Shown here in pieces: positions 63,633 to 64,000 of a stretch of 64,000 bases of DNA. The position numbers were made by a program, and so were the translations under genes. Location: the NCBI GenBank assembly GCA_013152205.1, contig JAADGV010000098.1:1-64000 (forward strand). Direction: 5' to 3'. Under the pieces are notes generated by a model, which worked only from the letters and a program-made list of their open reading frames with translations, was not told where the DNA came from and searched no databases. Source of the DNA: Planctomycetota bacterium. Lineage in GTDB: Bacteria; Planctomycetota; Planctomycetia; Pirellulales; Lacipirellulaceae. Positions within the stretch are counted from its first letter, which is position 1. Each line of letters opens with the position of its first letter.

Positions 63633-64000
63633 AAAATCCTACTCACTTGGTTGAGCCTGTGGCTGGGTTCCTGGTGCTGAGAAATCCAGGCCAGACTGCC
63701 AAATGTCCCAAGAGGCTCCATAGCACCCGGATAGCCGTTTGAAACGGTATCTCTAGTATATTCCTACGCTTATCTCGTTTCTCGATTCTGGTACGATGAG
63801 TGCCCTGGTGTTATCCTAGAGGAGAGACGGAGACGCGTTCTCCATAGGTATACGATGACTTATTTAGTGGATTTGTGCCGCCTGAAGAGACTCCACGGCG
63901 CAGTTACGAAAAGTTCCTCTTTGAGTCCATCGTTCCGATGGCCTATGCTTAGGTACGCTGACACCTCTCAGCCGCAGAAATTGGTTCCGCGGATGCTTGT
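63633..64000. other. Gene-free end of the window
   Basis: I see no convincing gene here. An open frame from ATG 63855 runs off the window for about 48 codons without recognisable homology. A short palindrome-like CCTGGTGCTGAGAAATCCAGG lies at about 63670. Confidence 0.35.

Noticed and set aside
63855-64000. Open frame from ATG 63855 to the window end
   Set aside because: About 48 codons without family motifs, ribosome binding site or codon pattern of the neighbours; the next frame also reads open with a short plausible peptide, so neither can be called.

Overview
The window reads as a chromosome segment of a planctomycete, most likely of the order Pirellulales. The evidence is the set of protein families: a giant DUF1080 / PVC-type heme-binding dehydrogenase, a DUF1559 protein, a DUF1571 protein, a PQQ-propeller protein, a very large alpha-2-macroglobulin, and many intergenic palindromic repeats. 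Lipid A genes (lpxC, lpxA) and an OmpH/Skp chaperone show a Gram-negative type envelope. I see no plasmid or prophage backbone, no CRISPR array and no rRNA. Assignments come from reading motifs and gene order; no database search was possible.

Layout. 0-2 kb: a rhombosortase-like protease and dTDP-glucose dehydratase. 2.3-5.5 kb: respiratory complex I genes nuoI-nuoA-nuoC-nuoD on the minus strand, without nuoB. 6.3-9.4 kb: csrA, tRNA-Glu, a PfpI/DJ-1 protein, and two divergent DtxR/MntR-type metal regulators around twin palindromic operators. 9.5-10.3 kb: an insertion sequence whose transposase has an internal deletion. 10.3-18.3 kb: a minus-strand cluster (TIM-barrel PEP-hydrolase-like protein, Tm-1-like/UPF0261 protein, Dabb protein, giant DUF1080-dehydrogenase-HEAT-LamG-cytochrome c protein) with a divergent AraC regulator. 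18.3-20.7 kb: erpA, iscS and a NUDIX protein. 20.9-27 kb: alpha-2-macroglobulin. 27-36 kb: a polyprenyl sugar-phosphate transferase, a PQQ-propeller protein, an ECF sigma / membrane regulator / secreted protein trio, and DUF1559, AbiEii-like and DUF1571 proteins. 36-42 kb: an MBL hydrolase, an FHA-GAF histidine kinase with a receiver protein, and an M28 peptidase.

42-46 kb holds an envelope operon: skp, lpxC, lpxA and an overlapping Gfo/Idh oxidoreductase. 46-56 kb holds a lone DUF433 protein, an ABC-2 permease, an acylphosphatase, a CX4CH protein, a small lipoprotein, a HAD phosphatase overlapping a polytopic membrane protein, a RelE-type toxin-antitoxin pair, a xylulokinase and a lipoprotein. 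56.3-63.2 kb is the most distinctive region: a dedicated fatty-acid-type cluster (ketosynthase, ACP, two CrtI-like FAD oxidoreductases, FabZ-like dehydratase, FabI-like reductase). It is interrupted by an IS200-type Y1 transposase surrounded by matching REP palindromes.

Intergenic DNA is dense in palindromic repeats. Several families occur more than once here, and some copies carry compensatory substitutions that keep the hairpins paired.
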